NCBI GenBank assembly: GCA_025352795.1
Contig: JANXSF010000088.1
Coordinates: 62,001-126,000, forward strand
Source of the DNA: Acidobacteriota bacterium
Lineage (GTDB): Bacteria; Acidobacteriota; Terriglobia; Bryobacterales; Bryobacteraceae
Direction of reading: 5' to 3'
DNA: 64,000 bases
Part shown: positions 23,896-32,801 of the stretch, piece by piece
How positions within the stretch are numbered: the stretch's first letter is position 1
Layout: each line of letters opens with the position of its first letter
Program-made: the position numbers and the translations under genes
Notes under the pieces: model-generated
What the model saw: the letters and a program-made list of their open reading frames with translations, nothing else
The model's database searches: none
Told to the model about the DNA's origin: nothing

Positions 23896-25842
23896 ATGAA
23901 CAATATTTACGATTCAGGCGACGCATCGCTGTTCGACGTGCGCACTCATCTTCCAGGCCCCAAGGGTGCACTTCCCATCACTGTGGAAATGCTATTGCAA
24001 AGGCCTTCTGGTGATCTTTTCGGTTGGACACAGAATGCCGGAATGGGCTGGGACCCATCTAAATTAGCTGGCGGAGATTTTCTATTATTGAGCACCCATG
24101 GCGGCATTCGCGCCGCTGATGGCAACCCCATCGCACTGGGTTATCACACCGGCCACTGGGAAGTTGGGCTGCTAATGCAAGCTGCGGCGGAAGAACTGAA
24201 GCAGGCAGGACGAGTTCCCTTTGCAGCATATTGTACCGACCCTTGCGACGGTCGTTCCCAAGGCACAACCGGCATGTTCGATAGCCTGCCGTACCGCAAC
24301 GATGCCGCAATCATTTTCCGTCGCCTGATTCGCAGCCTGCCCACACGTCGTGGAGTGGTGGGGATCGCCACGTGCGATAAGGGCCTTCCTTCAATGATGA
24401 TGGCCTTGGCTGGAACGCCCGATATGCCTTGCGTGCTGGTGCCCGGAGGCGTCACATTGGTAGCCGAAGATGGTGAAGATGCCGGGAAAGTGCAGACCAT
24501 CGGCGCTCGTTTTTCACATGGTGTAATTACGTTGCAAGAAGCGGCGGAGATGGGTTGCCGCGCTTGTGGATCACCCGGTGGTGGTTGCCAATTCCTGGGC
24601 ACTGCAGCTACCGCTCAAGTGGTTGGCGAGGCTCTGGGCATGTCGTTGACGCATTCCGCACTTGCTCCATCAGGACATCCCCTTTGGCTGGACATGGCTC
24701 GTCGTTCCGCGCGTGCGGTGATGCAAATGGAAACTGAAGGGCTGAATATGCGCGATATTCTAACCCCCGCTGCGTTGGAAAATGCCATGGTCGTTCACGC
24801 CGCTTTTGGCGGCTCCACAAATTTAATTTTGCATATTCCCGCCATCGCTCATGCTGCGGGATTGCGTCGACCAACGGTGGATGACTGGGCTCGCATCAAC
24901 AAAGAAGTGCCGCGAGTTGTGGATGCCTTGCCTAACGGACCTCGGAATCATCCCACGGTGCAAGTCTTTTTGGCTGGCGGGGTACCTGAGGTGATGCTGC
25001 ACCTACGTCGCGCTGGTTTGCTGAATTTGACAGCACTCACAGCATCGGGTCAGACCCTGGGTGCATCTCTCGATTGGTGGGAGCAAAGTGAACGACGCGT
25101 GGCCTTGCGTAAGGTTTTGAAGGAACGCGACGGGATTGATCCGGAAGACGTCATTATGAGCCTTCCTGGTGCCAGGTCACGCGGCCTGACGTCGACGGTC
25201 TGTTTCCCCAAAGGCAATTTGAGTCCCGATGGTTCGGTGATTAAGAGCACTTCCATTGACCCAAGCGTGGTGGGGGAAGATGGCGTTTACCGCAAGCGCG
25301 GACCGGCCCGAGTATTCACTTCGGAACCTGCGGCCATCGCGGCGATCAAGGGCGGAAAGATTGCGGCGGGAGACGTGCTGGTGTTGATGGGTCGGGGTCC
25401 GCTGGGGTCTGGTATGGAAGAAACGTATCAGCTCACAAGCGCGCTAAAATTTCTGCCATTCGGCAAGGATGTGGCACTGATGACCGATGCCCGTTTCAGC
25501 GGTGTTTCGACAGGAGCCTGCATAGGCCATGTCTCACCGGAAGCATTGGCAGGTGGGCCTATCGGCAAGTTGCGTGACGGCGATACGATTGAAATTATTG
25601 TGGATCGTAACAGCCTGGAAGGAACTGTGAATGCATTGGGTGCAGATGGCAGCATTGAGAGTGGGACAGCTCTACTGGCATCGCGAACACCGCATCCCGA
25701 CTTGGCCCCGGATCCTGATCTGCCGCTTGATTCCAAGCTTTGGGCAGCACTACAAGATGCCAGCGGTGGGCCATGGGGCGGCTGTGTTTACGATGCCGAA
25801 GCGATCATCACCGCGCTGAAGTTAGCAAAGCAACACTCGTAG
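23896..25842 (+). CDS. YjhG/YagF-family D-xylonate dehydratase (IlvD/Edd superfamily)
   Basis: 648 residues, matching the long YjhG/YagF branch rather than IlvD (about 560) or Edd (about 600). It shows the cluster-ligand region '[16 protein letters not shown]', '[17 protein letters not shown]' and '[20 protein letters not shown]', and the C-terminal '[20 protein letters not shown]'. The likely reaction is dehydration of D-xylonate or a similar aldonate to a 2-keto-3-deoxy acid with an Fe-S cluster. Sugar dehydrogenases elsewhere in the window could feed it, but the direct neighbour is an amino acid permease. It is cytoplasmic. Confidence 0.92.
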   Translation: MNNIYDSGDASLFDVRTHLPGPKGALPITVEMLLQRPSGDLFGWTQNAGMGWDPSKLAGGDFLLLSTHGGIRAADGNPIALGYHTGHWEVGLLMQAAAEELKQAGRVPFAAYCTDPCDGRSQGTTGMFDSLPYRNDAAIIFRRLIRSLPTRRGVVGIATCDKGLPSMMMALAGTPDMPCVLVPGGVTLVAEDGEDAGKVQTIGARFSHGVITLQEAAEMGCRACGSPGGGCQFLGTAATAQVVGEALGMSLTHSALAPSGHPLWLDMARRSARAVMQMETEGLNMRDILTPAALENAMVVHAAFGGSTNLILHIPAIAHAAGLRRPTVDDWARINKEVPRVVDALPNGPRNHPTVQVFLAGGVPEVMLHLRRAGLLNLTALTASGQTLGASLDWWEQSERRVALRKVLKERDGIDPEDVIMSLPGARSRGLTSTVCFPKGNLSPDGSVIKSTSIDPSVVGEDGVYRKRGPARVFTSEPAAIAAIKGGKIAAGDVLVLMGRGPLGSGMEETYQLTSALKFLPFGKDVALMTDARFSGVSTGACIGHVSPEALAGGPIGKLRDGDTIEIIVDRNSLEGTVNALGADGSIESGTALLASRTPHPDLAPDPDLPLDSKLWAALQDASGGPWGGCVYDAEAIITALKLAKQHS

Positions 25843-25863
25843 AGAGTGATTGTGCTAACAAAC

Positions 25864-25917
25864 GGCAGGCTGAATGCCTGCCCCACCTTCGACGCCCGGT
25901 TTACATTGGGTGGGGCA
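25864..25917. repeat. REP-like element with two overlapping hairpins
   Basis: GGCAGGC-TGAAT-GCCTGCC (25864-25882) is a perfect 7-bp stem. TGCCCCACC (25879-25887) pairs perfectly with GGTGGGGCA (25909-25917). The two stems share TGCC and are mutually exclusive. The 'GCAGGCTGAATGCCTGCCCC' core resembles dispersed repeats I recall from acidobacterial genomes. It sits between convergent genes and could also act as a two-way terminator. Confidence 0.65.
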
Positions 25918-25930
25918 GCTATTACCGCGC

Positions 25931-27562
25931 TCAATGTAGCAAAGCGATGCTCGTAACCGCCCAGGGAATATTCTTCAATTCGTGAAGCACTTTCCCTTGT
26001 CCATCAAACTCCACAATCCGCGCGCCCATATAATCGGAAACAATCAGACCGCCTTCAGGAGTCTCAGTAAATCCAGATGTCCAGGCCATGCGCGCTGTGC
26101 CATTCGTCCCTGCAAAAGTCATCAGCGTTTTACCAGCGGCATCCAAGCGACGCACTTCCCCAGGACCAGCTAAGCCGATCAGCAACCCGCCATCATCCAT
26201 CGGCCAAGCGTGCGCAGGCATTCGATTCTTGAAATCCATTTGACGAAGAACGTTGCCTTTAGAATCGAGTTCCAGAAATATACCGGGCTTCTGGACAGCC
26301 ACCACAGTAGTGCCAGCCTGTGTCCTTCGCGCACGCCGCATCGCTTGACCCTTATACTCAGGCTTCTCCACACTCCACACCACTTCCCCGCCCGGTGAGA
26401 CTTCATACAGACGCGAAGCAACGTCATCCACCATAAGCGTGTTCCCATTTTTCAAGCGCTGAACACTCACCAAACTGGCTTTTTCCGTCTTGTACTGCCA
26501 TACAACTTTTTGTTCAGAATCGAGCTCTGTCACCACGCCCTTAGGATCTTCGATGAACAGCACATTGCCGCTGGGTGTCACGCCCACTTCAGTGCCGCGA
26601 TGATTCGACTTGCGCCACAACACGCGACCAGATGGCCAGGCAATCGCTAAAATTTCACCGCCCGGGCCATGATCGTTGACCATCAGACGACGGGTCTCAA
26701 GTAACTTGGGCTTCAGTTTACGATTCAAAAAATCAAGCGTCCGCGTGAAGGCTCGCTCGTCATCGGCACCTTTGAATCCATGACCAGCCTCAGCAATAGT
26801 TTCCAGCTCTGATTCCACACCAGCTGCGCGCATTTTTTCGATTAAGATGACCGATTGCTCGAACGGAACATTTTGATCGCGAGTGCCGTGGATGGCCAAT
26901 ATCGGTGCTGAATCCGGAGTCACCCATTGCAGTGGGCTGCCCCGTAGATGCGCCTCCATGGCGTGATCGCGATCGCCACCGAACAACAATGGCAGCACTG
27001 TCGGCGCATTGCGACTTCCTTCATAAGCGCGACGCATGTCGGAACGTCCGAAATAGCTGATGGCGCAATCGACAGCGCTCGATTGTTCTTTGTTCGCACC
27101 GGTGCCTTCAAACTGCGGTACGTTACGCGTAATGGCCAGGAACTGCGCCCAGGTAGCACCAGCGGAGACTCCTATGGCACCCATGTGTTCCTTGTTGATG
27201 TCATATTTACTGGCGTTCCCCCGCAGAAATCGTACAGCGGCTTTCACGTCGTAAAGGGGAATCGGAAATTGGAACATCGGCGTAAGACGGTAGCTTACTG
27301 TTGCTGCCACGTAACCGTTCTGGGCCAGGCGAATGGCCATGGGCAGGTAGCTATCACGCTGTCCGGAGTTGAATCCGCCGCCATGAATCATTACGATTCC
27401 GGGATAGCTGCCCTTGGCCTTCGGCCTGACAATATCCATGGCCAGCTTGCCGTGTGTGATGGAAGTATAGTCAACGCCACGCTCTACAATTACGTCGACA
27501 GGAACGGTGATATCCGCAGCCCCGCACAAAGCGGCAGTTAGAAGGAAAATGGAAAAACGCAC
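25931..27562 (-). CDS. Alpha/beta-hydrolase (acetyl-esterase-like) fused to a PQQ-like beta-propeller, secreted
   Basis: 543 residues. Signal peptide at 1-16. Residues about 20-285 form an alpha/beta hydrolase of the BD-FAE/acetyl-esterase type: oxyanion 'MIHGGGF' (60-63), nucleophile Ser133 in 'GVSAGA', Asp229 in 'HGTRDQNVP' and His261 in 'EAGHGF'. Residues about 290-543 are a propeller with repeats such as 'GRVLWRKSNHRGTEVGVTP' and 'GEVVWSVEKPEYKGQ', like PQQ-type or arylsulfotransferase-like domains. The likely role is an exported esterase acting on a carbohydrate, with the propeller for binding. The GTG start (27562) overlaps the DUF1501 stop by one base. Confidence 0.85.
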   Translation of the reverse strand: MRFSIFLLTAALCGAADITVPVDVIVERGVDYTSITHGKLAMDIVRPKAKGSYPGIVMIHGGGFNSGQRDSYLPMAIRLAQNGYVAATVSYRLTPMFQFPIPLYDVKAAVRFLRGNASKYDINKEHMGAIGVSAGATWAQFLAITRNVPQFEGTGANKEQSSAVDCAISYFGRSDMRRAYEGSRNAPTVLPLLFGGDRDHAMEAHLRGSPLQWVTPDSAPILAIHGTRDQNVPFEQSVILIEKMRAAGVESELETIAEAGHGFKGADDERAFTRTLDFLNRKLKPKLLETRRLMVNDHGPGGEILAIAWPSGRVLWRKSNHRGTEVGVTPSGNVLFIEDPKGVVTELDSEQKVVWQYKTEKASLVSVQRLKNGNTLMVDDVASRLYEVSPGGEVVWSVEKPEYKGQAMRRARRTQAGTTVVAVQKPGIFLELDSKGNVLRQMDFKNRMPAHAWPMDDGGLLIGLAGPGEVRRLDAAGKTLMTFAGTNGTARMAWTSGFTETPEGGLIVSDYMGARIVEFDGQGKVLHELKNIPWAVTSIALLH

Positions 27563-28962
27563 TATGCGAGGATATCGCGAATTACGTTTCCATGCACGTC
27601 AGTCAACCGGAAATCGCGGCCACTGTAAAAGTAAGTGAGCTTGGTATGGTCCAATCCCATCAAGTGCAGGATAGTCGCATTCAGGTCGTGAACATGCACT
27701 GGCTTTTCGACAGCTTTATAACCGATGTCGTCGGTTGCACCGTACGTCATGCCGCCTTTGATGCCCCCTCCGGCCAACAAAACGGTGAAGCCCAACGAAT
27801 TATGATCGCGGCCATTGTGCAGTTTAACAGTGGAGCTATTTTGCACCGCAGGGGTGCGCCCGAACTCGGTTCCCAGAACCACCAGCGTATCGTCCAGCAT
27901 GCCTCGCTCTTTCAGATCGGTGATCAACGCCGCAACTGCCGGGTCAGTCTTCTGGGCATTGCTCTTGTGGGCCATTATGTCTTCATGACTGTCCCACGGT
28001 TGGCTATTGCCGTAGTAAATCTGCACCATACGCACGCCACGTTCGGCTAACCGGCGGGCCATTAAACAGCCTCGACCAAAATCGCTGTCACCATATTTGG
28101 CAATAGTTTTCGGATCTTCTTTGCGAATGTCAAACGCTTCAGGAGCCTCAGTTTGCATACGAAACGCCGTTTCCATAGCTTCCAGCGATGCTTCCAGTTG
28201 CGCATCACCGGCACGCTTCGCCAAATGTTCCTGATTCAACTTGGCCAGCAGATCCAGTTGCCGACGCTGGGCTTCCGGGGCGGCACCAGCACCAATAAAT
28301 TGAATCAACTTTTTAGGATCGGTCTCACTGTTCTTGAGAAAAGTACCCTGGTAAACTGCCGGGAGGAATGCCGATTCCCACAACGGCGGTCCAACCACAG
28401 GCGTCCCCGGACACAGCACAACAAATCCCGGCAGATTTCGATTTTCCGTCCCCAATCCATAGGTCAACCAGGAGCCCATAGAAGGTCGACCAGGCTGGAT
28501 GACACCGCAATTGATCATGAACAGCGAGGGCTCATGGTTGGGCACGTTGGTGTGCATGGAACGGATGACGCAAAAATCGTCAATCACACCACCAATCTTG
28601 GGAAAAATGTCGCTTACTTCAATCCCGCTTTGTCCATATTTCTGAAATGAAAATGGGGAGCGCATCAGGTTGCCAACAGAGCTTTCCGTTTGTGGCGCGC
28701 CACCTGGAACCGGTTGGCCATGGTGTCGGTCCAGCATCGGCTTGGGATCAAAAGAATCTACCTGCGAAAGACCGCCATTGAGCACCAGATAAATCACTCG
28801 TTTGGCTTTGGGTTTGAAGTGCGCAGGTTTGGGAGCGAATGGATCACGGGCGGCGTCAGAGGTGGCGGCCATCCCAAGCATGCCTAAACCACTGGCCATT
28901 TTCGTTAGGGCCTCGCGTCGGGAAAGATGCGGAAGAACATCGGCTTTGTGCAGCTTCGTCAT
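27562..28962 (-). CDS. DUF1501 protein, Tat-exported
   Basis: 466 residues with an N-terminal 'LSRREALTKMASGLGMLGMA' twin-arginine-like signal. The rest belongs to the DUF1501 branch of the alkaline-phosphatase/sulfatase fold: 'VIYLVLNGGLSQVDSFDPKP', 'VVLGTEFGRTPAVQ', 'NGRDHNSLGFTVLLAGGG' and a terminal 'HVHDLNATILHLMGLDH'. Conserved Asp/His residues suggest metal binding. These proteins are nearly always encoded next to DUF1549/DUF1553 proteins, as here with a 3-base gap, but the joint function is unknown. Confidence 0.93.
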   Translation of the reverse strand: MTKLHKADVLPHLSRREALTKMASGLGMLGMAATSDAARDPFAPKPAHFKPKAKRVIYLVLNGGLSQVDSFDPKPMLDRHHGQPVPGGAPQTESSVGNLMRSPFSFQKYGQSGIEVSDIFPKIGGVIDDFCVIRSMHTNVPNHEPSLFMINCGVIQPGRPSMGSWLTYGLGTENRNLPGFVVLCPGTPVVGPPLWESAFLPAVYQGTFLKNSETDPKKLIQFIGAGAAPEAQRRQLDLLAKLNQEHLAKRAGDAQLEASLEAMETAFRMQTEAPEAFDIRKEDPKTIAKYGDSDFGRGCLMARRLAERGVRMVQIYYGNSQPWDSHEDIMAHKSNAQKTDPAVAALITDLKERGMLDDTLVVLGTEFGRTPAVQNSSTVKLHNGRDHNSLGFTVLLAGGGIKGGMTYGATDDIGYKAVEKPVHVHDLNATILHLMGLDHTKLTYFYSGRDFRLTDVHGNVIRDILA

Positions 28963-28965
28963 TTT

Positions 28966-31557
28966 TTAATCTATGAAAGCGAATTCGTTGGAACTTAACA
29001 AAACCTGGGCGAATTGTTCTGGAGCTTTTTCTCCAGCGGAAGCAAAGAACCGCCCAGCTAAATCAATTTCATTTTCCGTTGCGTCGCGCCCATACGCAAG
29101 CTGGTAGGCTTTTCGGACATCCTGTCCAAATCGCTTGGCAAACGCTTTGGATTGATCCAGCACAAAGGCACTATTCAGGAAAAACAACTTTTGCAGAGGC
29201 ACATTGGTCACCACTCTGGATTCATTGGAAACGCTGGCACTGGGAAAATCGAACAGAGCCAGAGTTTCCTCCTGCTGGAATCGGCCCACTCGCACGTAGA
29301 TGGTGCGGCGGCTATTTTCGTTCATCGACTTTGATTCCCCGCCTACTTTCGGATCAAGTGTCCCGGCAGTGGCTAGGATTGTGTCGCGAATGGCTTCAGC
29401 ATCCAGGCGACGTCGATTAGCGCGCCAGAAATAGCGGTTATCCGGATCAATTCCATCATTGGCTAAGTTGCCATTGCTTGCGGACTGATACGTTGCCGAC
29501 AACACAATTTCCCGAACCAGCTTCTTGACGGAAAGCCCCTTCTGATCAAATTGCCATGCCAGGTATTCCAATAGTTCTGCGTTCGCTGGCCGTTCCCCCA
29601 TGACCCCAAAATTACTTGGCGTGCGAACCACTCCCGATCCAAACAAATGAAGCCACACTCGATTCGCCATCACACGACGAGCCATGGGATGGTTTGCCAC
29701 CTGCATCGCTAGTTGCAGACGCCCACTCCCTTGCTGAAGTCGAGCTGGTTCGCCGTTCGATAACGAGGTTAAGAAATGACGCGGAATCACTTCGCCCAAC
29801 TCGTCGGGATTGCCACGCACATTCACCTGCATATCCATTGGTGCAATATCTTCCACGCCATGATAGAAAGCATATTGGGGCGGCAGCTTTTCTTTCTTCT
29901 CTTTTAGCTGCGCCCGCATGGCGTCCACATGTCGTTTCCATTCGCCGGTTAGAAAGCGATCCATTTTCTCACTGGCAAGCCGCAGAATCGCTTTATCGCC
30001 TGTAAACAGCCAGTTATACCAGACGTAGCGATCCCGCTCCAGTGATTTGGTAGGGATTTCTGCACCGGGATTGAAATCAGATTCTGAGCGATACCCGAAC
30101 GGCAGCACATAGTCACGGCCAGGCTTGGGCTTTTTGTTCTTGGCCACTATCTCAGTATTTTCTTCGTCCAGTTTCTTTTTGTCGGCAATGATCTGGGCAA
30201 TGTTCGTTTCCACCAACTCCGATTGCTTACGAACCTCCGCCTCATCCGTCCCGACAGCGGCTGCGCGCCAAGCTTTCATGTAGGGGTGATTGTCTTCGGT
30301 CTTTTTTAGGTAGCCTGCCCAACGATCCACAATTTCGGCATCCAGACCAGCGGGATTCTTTTTCCATGCGGCCACTAAATACTCGGCAACTCGGCTGGAT
30401 AAAATCTCTGCCAACTGATCTGCTTGCTGATCCAAAAACTTTTTCATCCTGGCTTCTAAGTCTTGAATTTCTTTATTGGCGGCAGTGTATCGGGCCACTT
30501 CTTCAACGGAAGCCAAAGGATATTCCTTGTACTGCACACTGGCAAATACGCCGCCCAAGGCGTAGTAATCTTTGGTGGGAATAGGATCATATTTATGATC
30601 GTGGCAACGGGCGCAGGCCACGGTAAGCCCCAGCATTCCCCGTGTAATGACGTCAATCCGATCATTTCGTTCATCGGCACGCGCCTGCGCAGGCTGCGAA
30701 ATACCGAAATACCAAGGTCCCAATCCCAACATCCCCAGCCCACCAATGTAAGAGGAATTGTCACCAGGCAACTGATCGGCGGCTATCTGGGCATGAATAA
30801 ATTTGTCATAGGGCATGTCGCTATTGAAAGCGTTCACTACCCAATCGCGATATCGCCAGGCGTTGGGATAAGCTTTGACTGCGGTACCTGTAAAATCATC
30901 TTCACCAAATCTCGCAACATCTAACCAATGGCGAGCCCAACGTTCGCCAAAGTGAGGGGACGCTACTAGCCGGTCAACCACTTTCTCCGTCGCGTTGGCT
31001 GAAGTGTCTAACAGAAATGTGTCCAGTTCTCCGGGAGTAGGCGGGAGTCCGATTAAGTCAAACGTGAGACGCCGCAAAAGGGTCCTCTTACTTGCAGGCT
31101 GATTCGCTATCAGGTTCTTCCCAACCAATCCATGATGAACTGCTTCGTCAATAGATTTACTTTCAGGCGTGTGCAATGGTCCGGCTGACCATAGAGTTCC
31201 TGCGCGGGCAGATACCGTTTCAGGCCACTGCGCACCTTGCCGAACCCAACTTTCAAGCGCTTCAATTTCGGCAGGATCCAACTTTGCCCCAGGAGGCATT
31301 TTCAATGACGCCGATTCCTGACGTACCGCTTGAATCAGCAGGCTGCGATCCACATCCCCTGGAATAATGGCTGGGCCTGACTTTCCGCCAGCCAGCAAAG
31401 CTTCGCGGGAATCGACCCTTAGTCCAGCGGCCTTGGTAGCCGTGTGGCAGGCATAGCAGCGCTTGGCCAAAACCGGACGAACTTTTTGCTCGAAGCGATC
31501 AGCATCCGTAGCCCCGTACACTGAACCAAATATCGCGAATAGGATAAGCAGACGCAT
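28966..31557 (-). CDS. Cytochrome-c-domain DUF1549/DUF1553 protein, secreted
   Basis: 863 residues. Signal peptide 'MRLLILFAIFGSVYG'. Near residue 33 a haem motif CYACH defines the planctomycete-type cytochrome c domain (to about 110). DUF1549 follows at about 130-340 ('LTFDLIGLPPTPGELD', 'ERWARHWLDVARFGE'), then a helical linker, then DUF1553 at about 580-840 ('NRVWLHLFGSGVVRTPSNFG', 'NRRRLDAEAIRDTILATAG'). It is periplasmic and haem-binding, with a possible role in polymer oxidation, though no activity is proven. It leads an operon with DUF1501 and the esterase-propeller; mazF ends 8 bases upstream. Confidence 0.93.
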   Translation of the reverse strand: MRLLILFAIFGSVYGATDADRFEQKVRPVLAKRCYACHTATKAAGLRVDSREALLAGGKSGPAIIPGDVDRSLLIQAVRQESASLKMPPGAKLDPAEIEALESWVRQGAQWPETVSARAGTLWSAGPLHTPESKSIDEAVHHGLVGKNLIANQPASKRTLLRRLTFDLIGLPPTPGELDTFLLDTSANATEKVVDRLVASPHFGERWARHWLDVARFGEDDFTGTAVKAYPNAWRYRDWVVNAFNSDMPYDKFIHAQIAADQLPGDNSSYIGGLGMLGLGPWYFGISQPAQARADERNDRIDVITRGMLGLTVACARCHDHKYDPIPTKDYYALGGVFASVQYKEYPLASVEEVARYTAANKEIQDLEARMKKFLDQQADQLAEILSSRVAEYLVAAWKKNPAGLDAEIVDRWAGYLKKTEDNHPYMKAWRAAAVGTDEAEVRKQSELVETNIAQIIADKKKLDEENTEIVAKNKKPKPGRDYVLPFGYRSESDFNPGAEIPTKSLERDRYVWYNWLFTGDKAILRLASEKMDRFLTGEWKRHVDAMRAQLKEKKEKLPPQYAFYHGVEDIAPMDMQVNVRGNPDELGEVIPRHFLTSLSNGEPARLQQGSGRLQLAMQVANHPMARRVMANRVWLHLFGSGVVRTPSNFGVMGERPANAELLEYLAWQFDQKGLSVKKLVREIVLSATYQSASNGNLANDGIDPDNRYFWRANRRRLDAEAIRDTILATAGTLDPKVGGESKSMNENSRRTIYVRVGRFQQEETLALFDFPSASVSNESRVVTNVPLQKLFFLNSAFVLDQSKAFAKRFGQDVRKAYQLAYGRDATENEIDLAGRFFASAGEKAPEQFAQVLLSSNEFAFID

Positions 31558-31565
31558 GAATTAAC

Positions 31566-31898
31566 CTAAGCAACAATATACTTGCGCATACTCGCTTCCA
31601 CGTTGGCCTGGTCCGTTGCGCCCAAGCTACCGGCGCGCTTTTGGATAATGCGATTATCCAACGTCATTACCTTCCAACGGATCAGGCAATCGTGCGGTAA
31701 GCCAGCCGAATCCAAGTCCGTAATGGGGATATCGCCCATCCAAACTGAATTGGCCCCGGTAGTAATCATCGCCATCACAGTGTAGCCACCCAGGTTGAAT
31801 TCTTCACTGCTCAGCACCAGTGCGGGCCGCTTCTTATCGGCTGGCCGATCAATAAAAGGGAATGGGACAATGGCCACGTCCCAGCGTTTAAAGACCAC
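31566..31898 (-). CDS. mazF: MazF/PemK-family mRNA interferase toxin
   Basis: About 110 residues from a GTG at 31898, which overlaps the antitoxin gene by 11 bases; a longer frame to 31934 lies inside that gene. Typical features: 'KRWDVAIVPFPFIDRPADKK' (first strands), 'RPALVLSSEEFN' with the conserved Arg-Pro, 'VMAMITTGANS', and the terminal 'TLDNRIIQKRAGSLG'. The fold should cleave mRNA at short motifs. All segments are present, so the toxin looks active. It lies 8 bases upstream of the DUF1549/DUF1553 gene. Confidence 0.9.
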   Translation of the reverse strand: MVFKRWDVAIVPFPFIDRPADKKRPALVLSSEEFNLGGYTVMAMITTGANSVWMGDIPITDLDSAGLPHDCLIRWKVMTLDNRIIQKRAGSLGATDQANVEASMRKYIVA

Positions 31899-32115
31899 CG
31901 AAAGCTGCCTCGTCTTCTTTACTAGCCCATTCACTCATATTCTGGGAAAGGGCAGCATGATAAATGGCATCGAAAGGTTCCATCTTGCGGACCCGAACAG
32001 TGCGACCTTCAATTTCATAGATCAGTTTGTCGCCCGTAGCAAGTCCAAGCGAATCTCGAACTTCCTTCGGAAGCGTGGTCTGTCCTTTGCTGGAGAGTGT
32101 GCTATCTATATTCAT
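31888..32115 (-). CDS. mazE: AbrB/MazE-type antitoxin
   Basis: 75 residues from ATG 32115. The N-terminal swapped-hairpin DNA-binding domain reads 'STLSSKGQTTLPKEVRDSLG' then 'GDKLIYEIEGRTVRVRK'. The acidic C-terminal tail ('ALSQNMSEWASKEDEAAFG') should wrap around MazF. AGAGGA lies about seven bases upstream and a near-consensus promoter lies just before it. Autoregulation by the MazEF complex at that promoter is expected from the family but not visible as a clear operator. Confidence 0.9.
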   Translation of the reverse strand: MNIDSTLSSKGQTTLPKEVRDSLGLATGDKLIYEIEGRTVRVRKMEPFDAIYHAALSQNMSEWASKEDEAAFGGL

Positions 32116-32134
32116 TCCAATCCTCTTTAATCCC

Positions 32135-32163
32135 ATTGTAAGGAGTAAGGATCTAGAAGTCAA
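32135..32163 (-). promoter_or_regulatory. Near-consensus sigma-70 promoter of mazEF
   Basis: On the minus strand: TTGACT (32163-32158), a 17-base spacer, TACAAT (32140-32135). The start point near 32128 gives a leader of only about 13 bases, which contains the AGAGG ribosome site before the ATG at 32115. Confidence 0.7.
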
Positions 32164-32185
32164 GAACAAAGCTCCCCTTCCTATC

Positions 32186-32797
32186 CTAAACCCAGAGCCT
32201 TACCGGATCTTCTGAAAATTTCTGCTTCGCCTGTTCCGTATCCATGAAGTAAAGCGCGTCCAACTTTGCCAATGCGTAGAGTGGAAGGGGACTAAAATCT
32301 GGAGTATCGGGACCTGGTTGATGAACAATGACTGCCAGCCCAACCACTTTACCGCCACTCGATTCCACCATTGACTTCAATTCCATCAACTTCTTGCCAG
32401 TGCGTAGAATGTCATCGACCAGCAGAACTTTTTCCCCAGGCTCAACTTGCTGAAATTGGCGAAACCGCATCGGCTCTTTCTCGTTCTCCCGTTCGGCCCA
32501 ATACACCCGCTTAGCTCGCAAAGCTTCGCACACACCAAACGCCACCGGTAGACCACCTGTAGCTGGGCAGACAATAGAAAGTTCAGGAATGGCTGCCCGC
32601 AATTCGGGATTGGCGCGAATCAGTCGACTTAACCCGACGCTCAGAACTTTTGCGTGTTCGTAGTGCCGAAAGGCCACTGGGATTTGCAAAGACAGATCAG
32701 AATGCAATCCGTTTGGATAGATGAAATGGCCAGTTCGCAAAGCACCGGTGCTTTTCAACAGTTGTATCACTTCATCTTGCGTGGGAATCATTTGCAT
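32186..32797 (-). CDS. pyrE: Orotate phosphoribosyltransferase family protein
   Basis: 203 residues. The type I PRTase fold is clear: the PRPP loop 'KVLLVDDILRTGKKLMEL' at about 123-140, 'TGHFIYPNGLHSD' in the hood, 'SIVCPATGGLPVAFG' and 'AERENEKEPMRF' as in OPRTases. It would make orotidine 5'-monophosphate from orotate and PRPP in pyrimidine synthesis; pyrD lies elsewhere in the window (48994). I chose ATG 32797; ATG 32791 is also possible. An AAAGGAG lies 12 bases upstream. It is 4 bases from the preceding glycosyltransferase gene. Confidence 0.85.
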   Translation of the reverse strand: MQMIPTQDEVIQLLKSTGALRTGHFIYPNGLHSDLSLQIPVAFRHYEHAKVLSVGLSRLIRANPELRAAIPELSIVCPATGGLPVAFGVCEALRAKRVYWAERENEKEPMRFRQFQQVEPGEKVLLVDDILRTGKKLMELKSMVESSGGKVVGLAVIVHQPGPDTPDFSPLPLYALAKLDALYFMDTEQAKQKFSEDPVRLWV

Positions 32798-32801
32798 CTG
32801 T

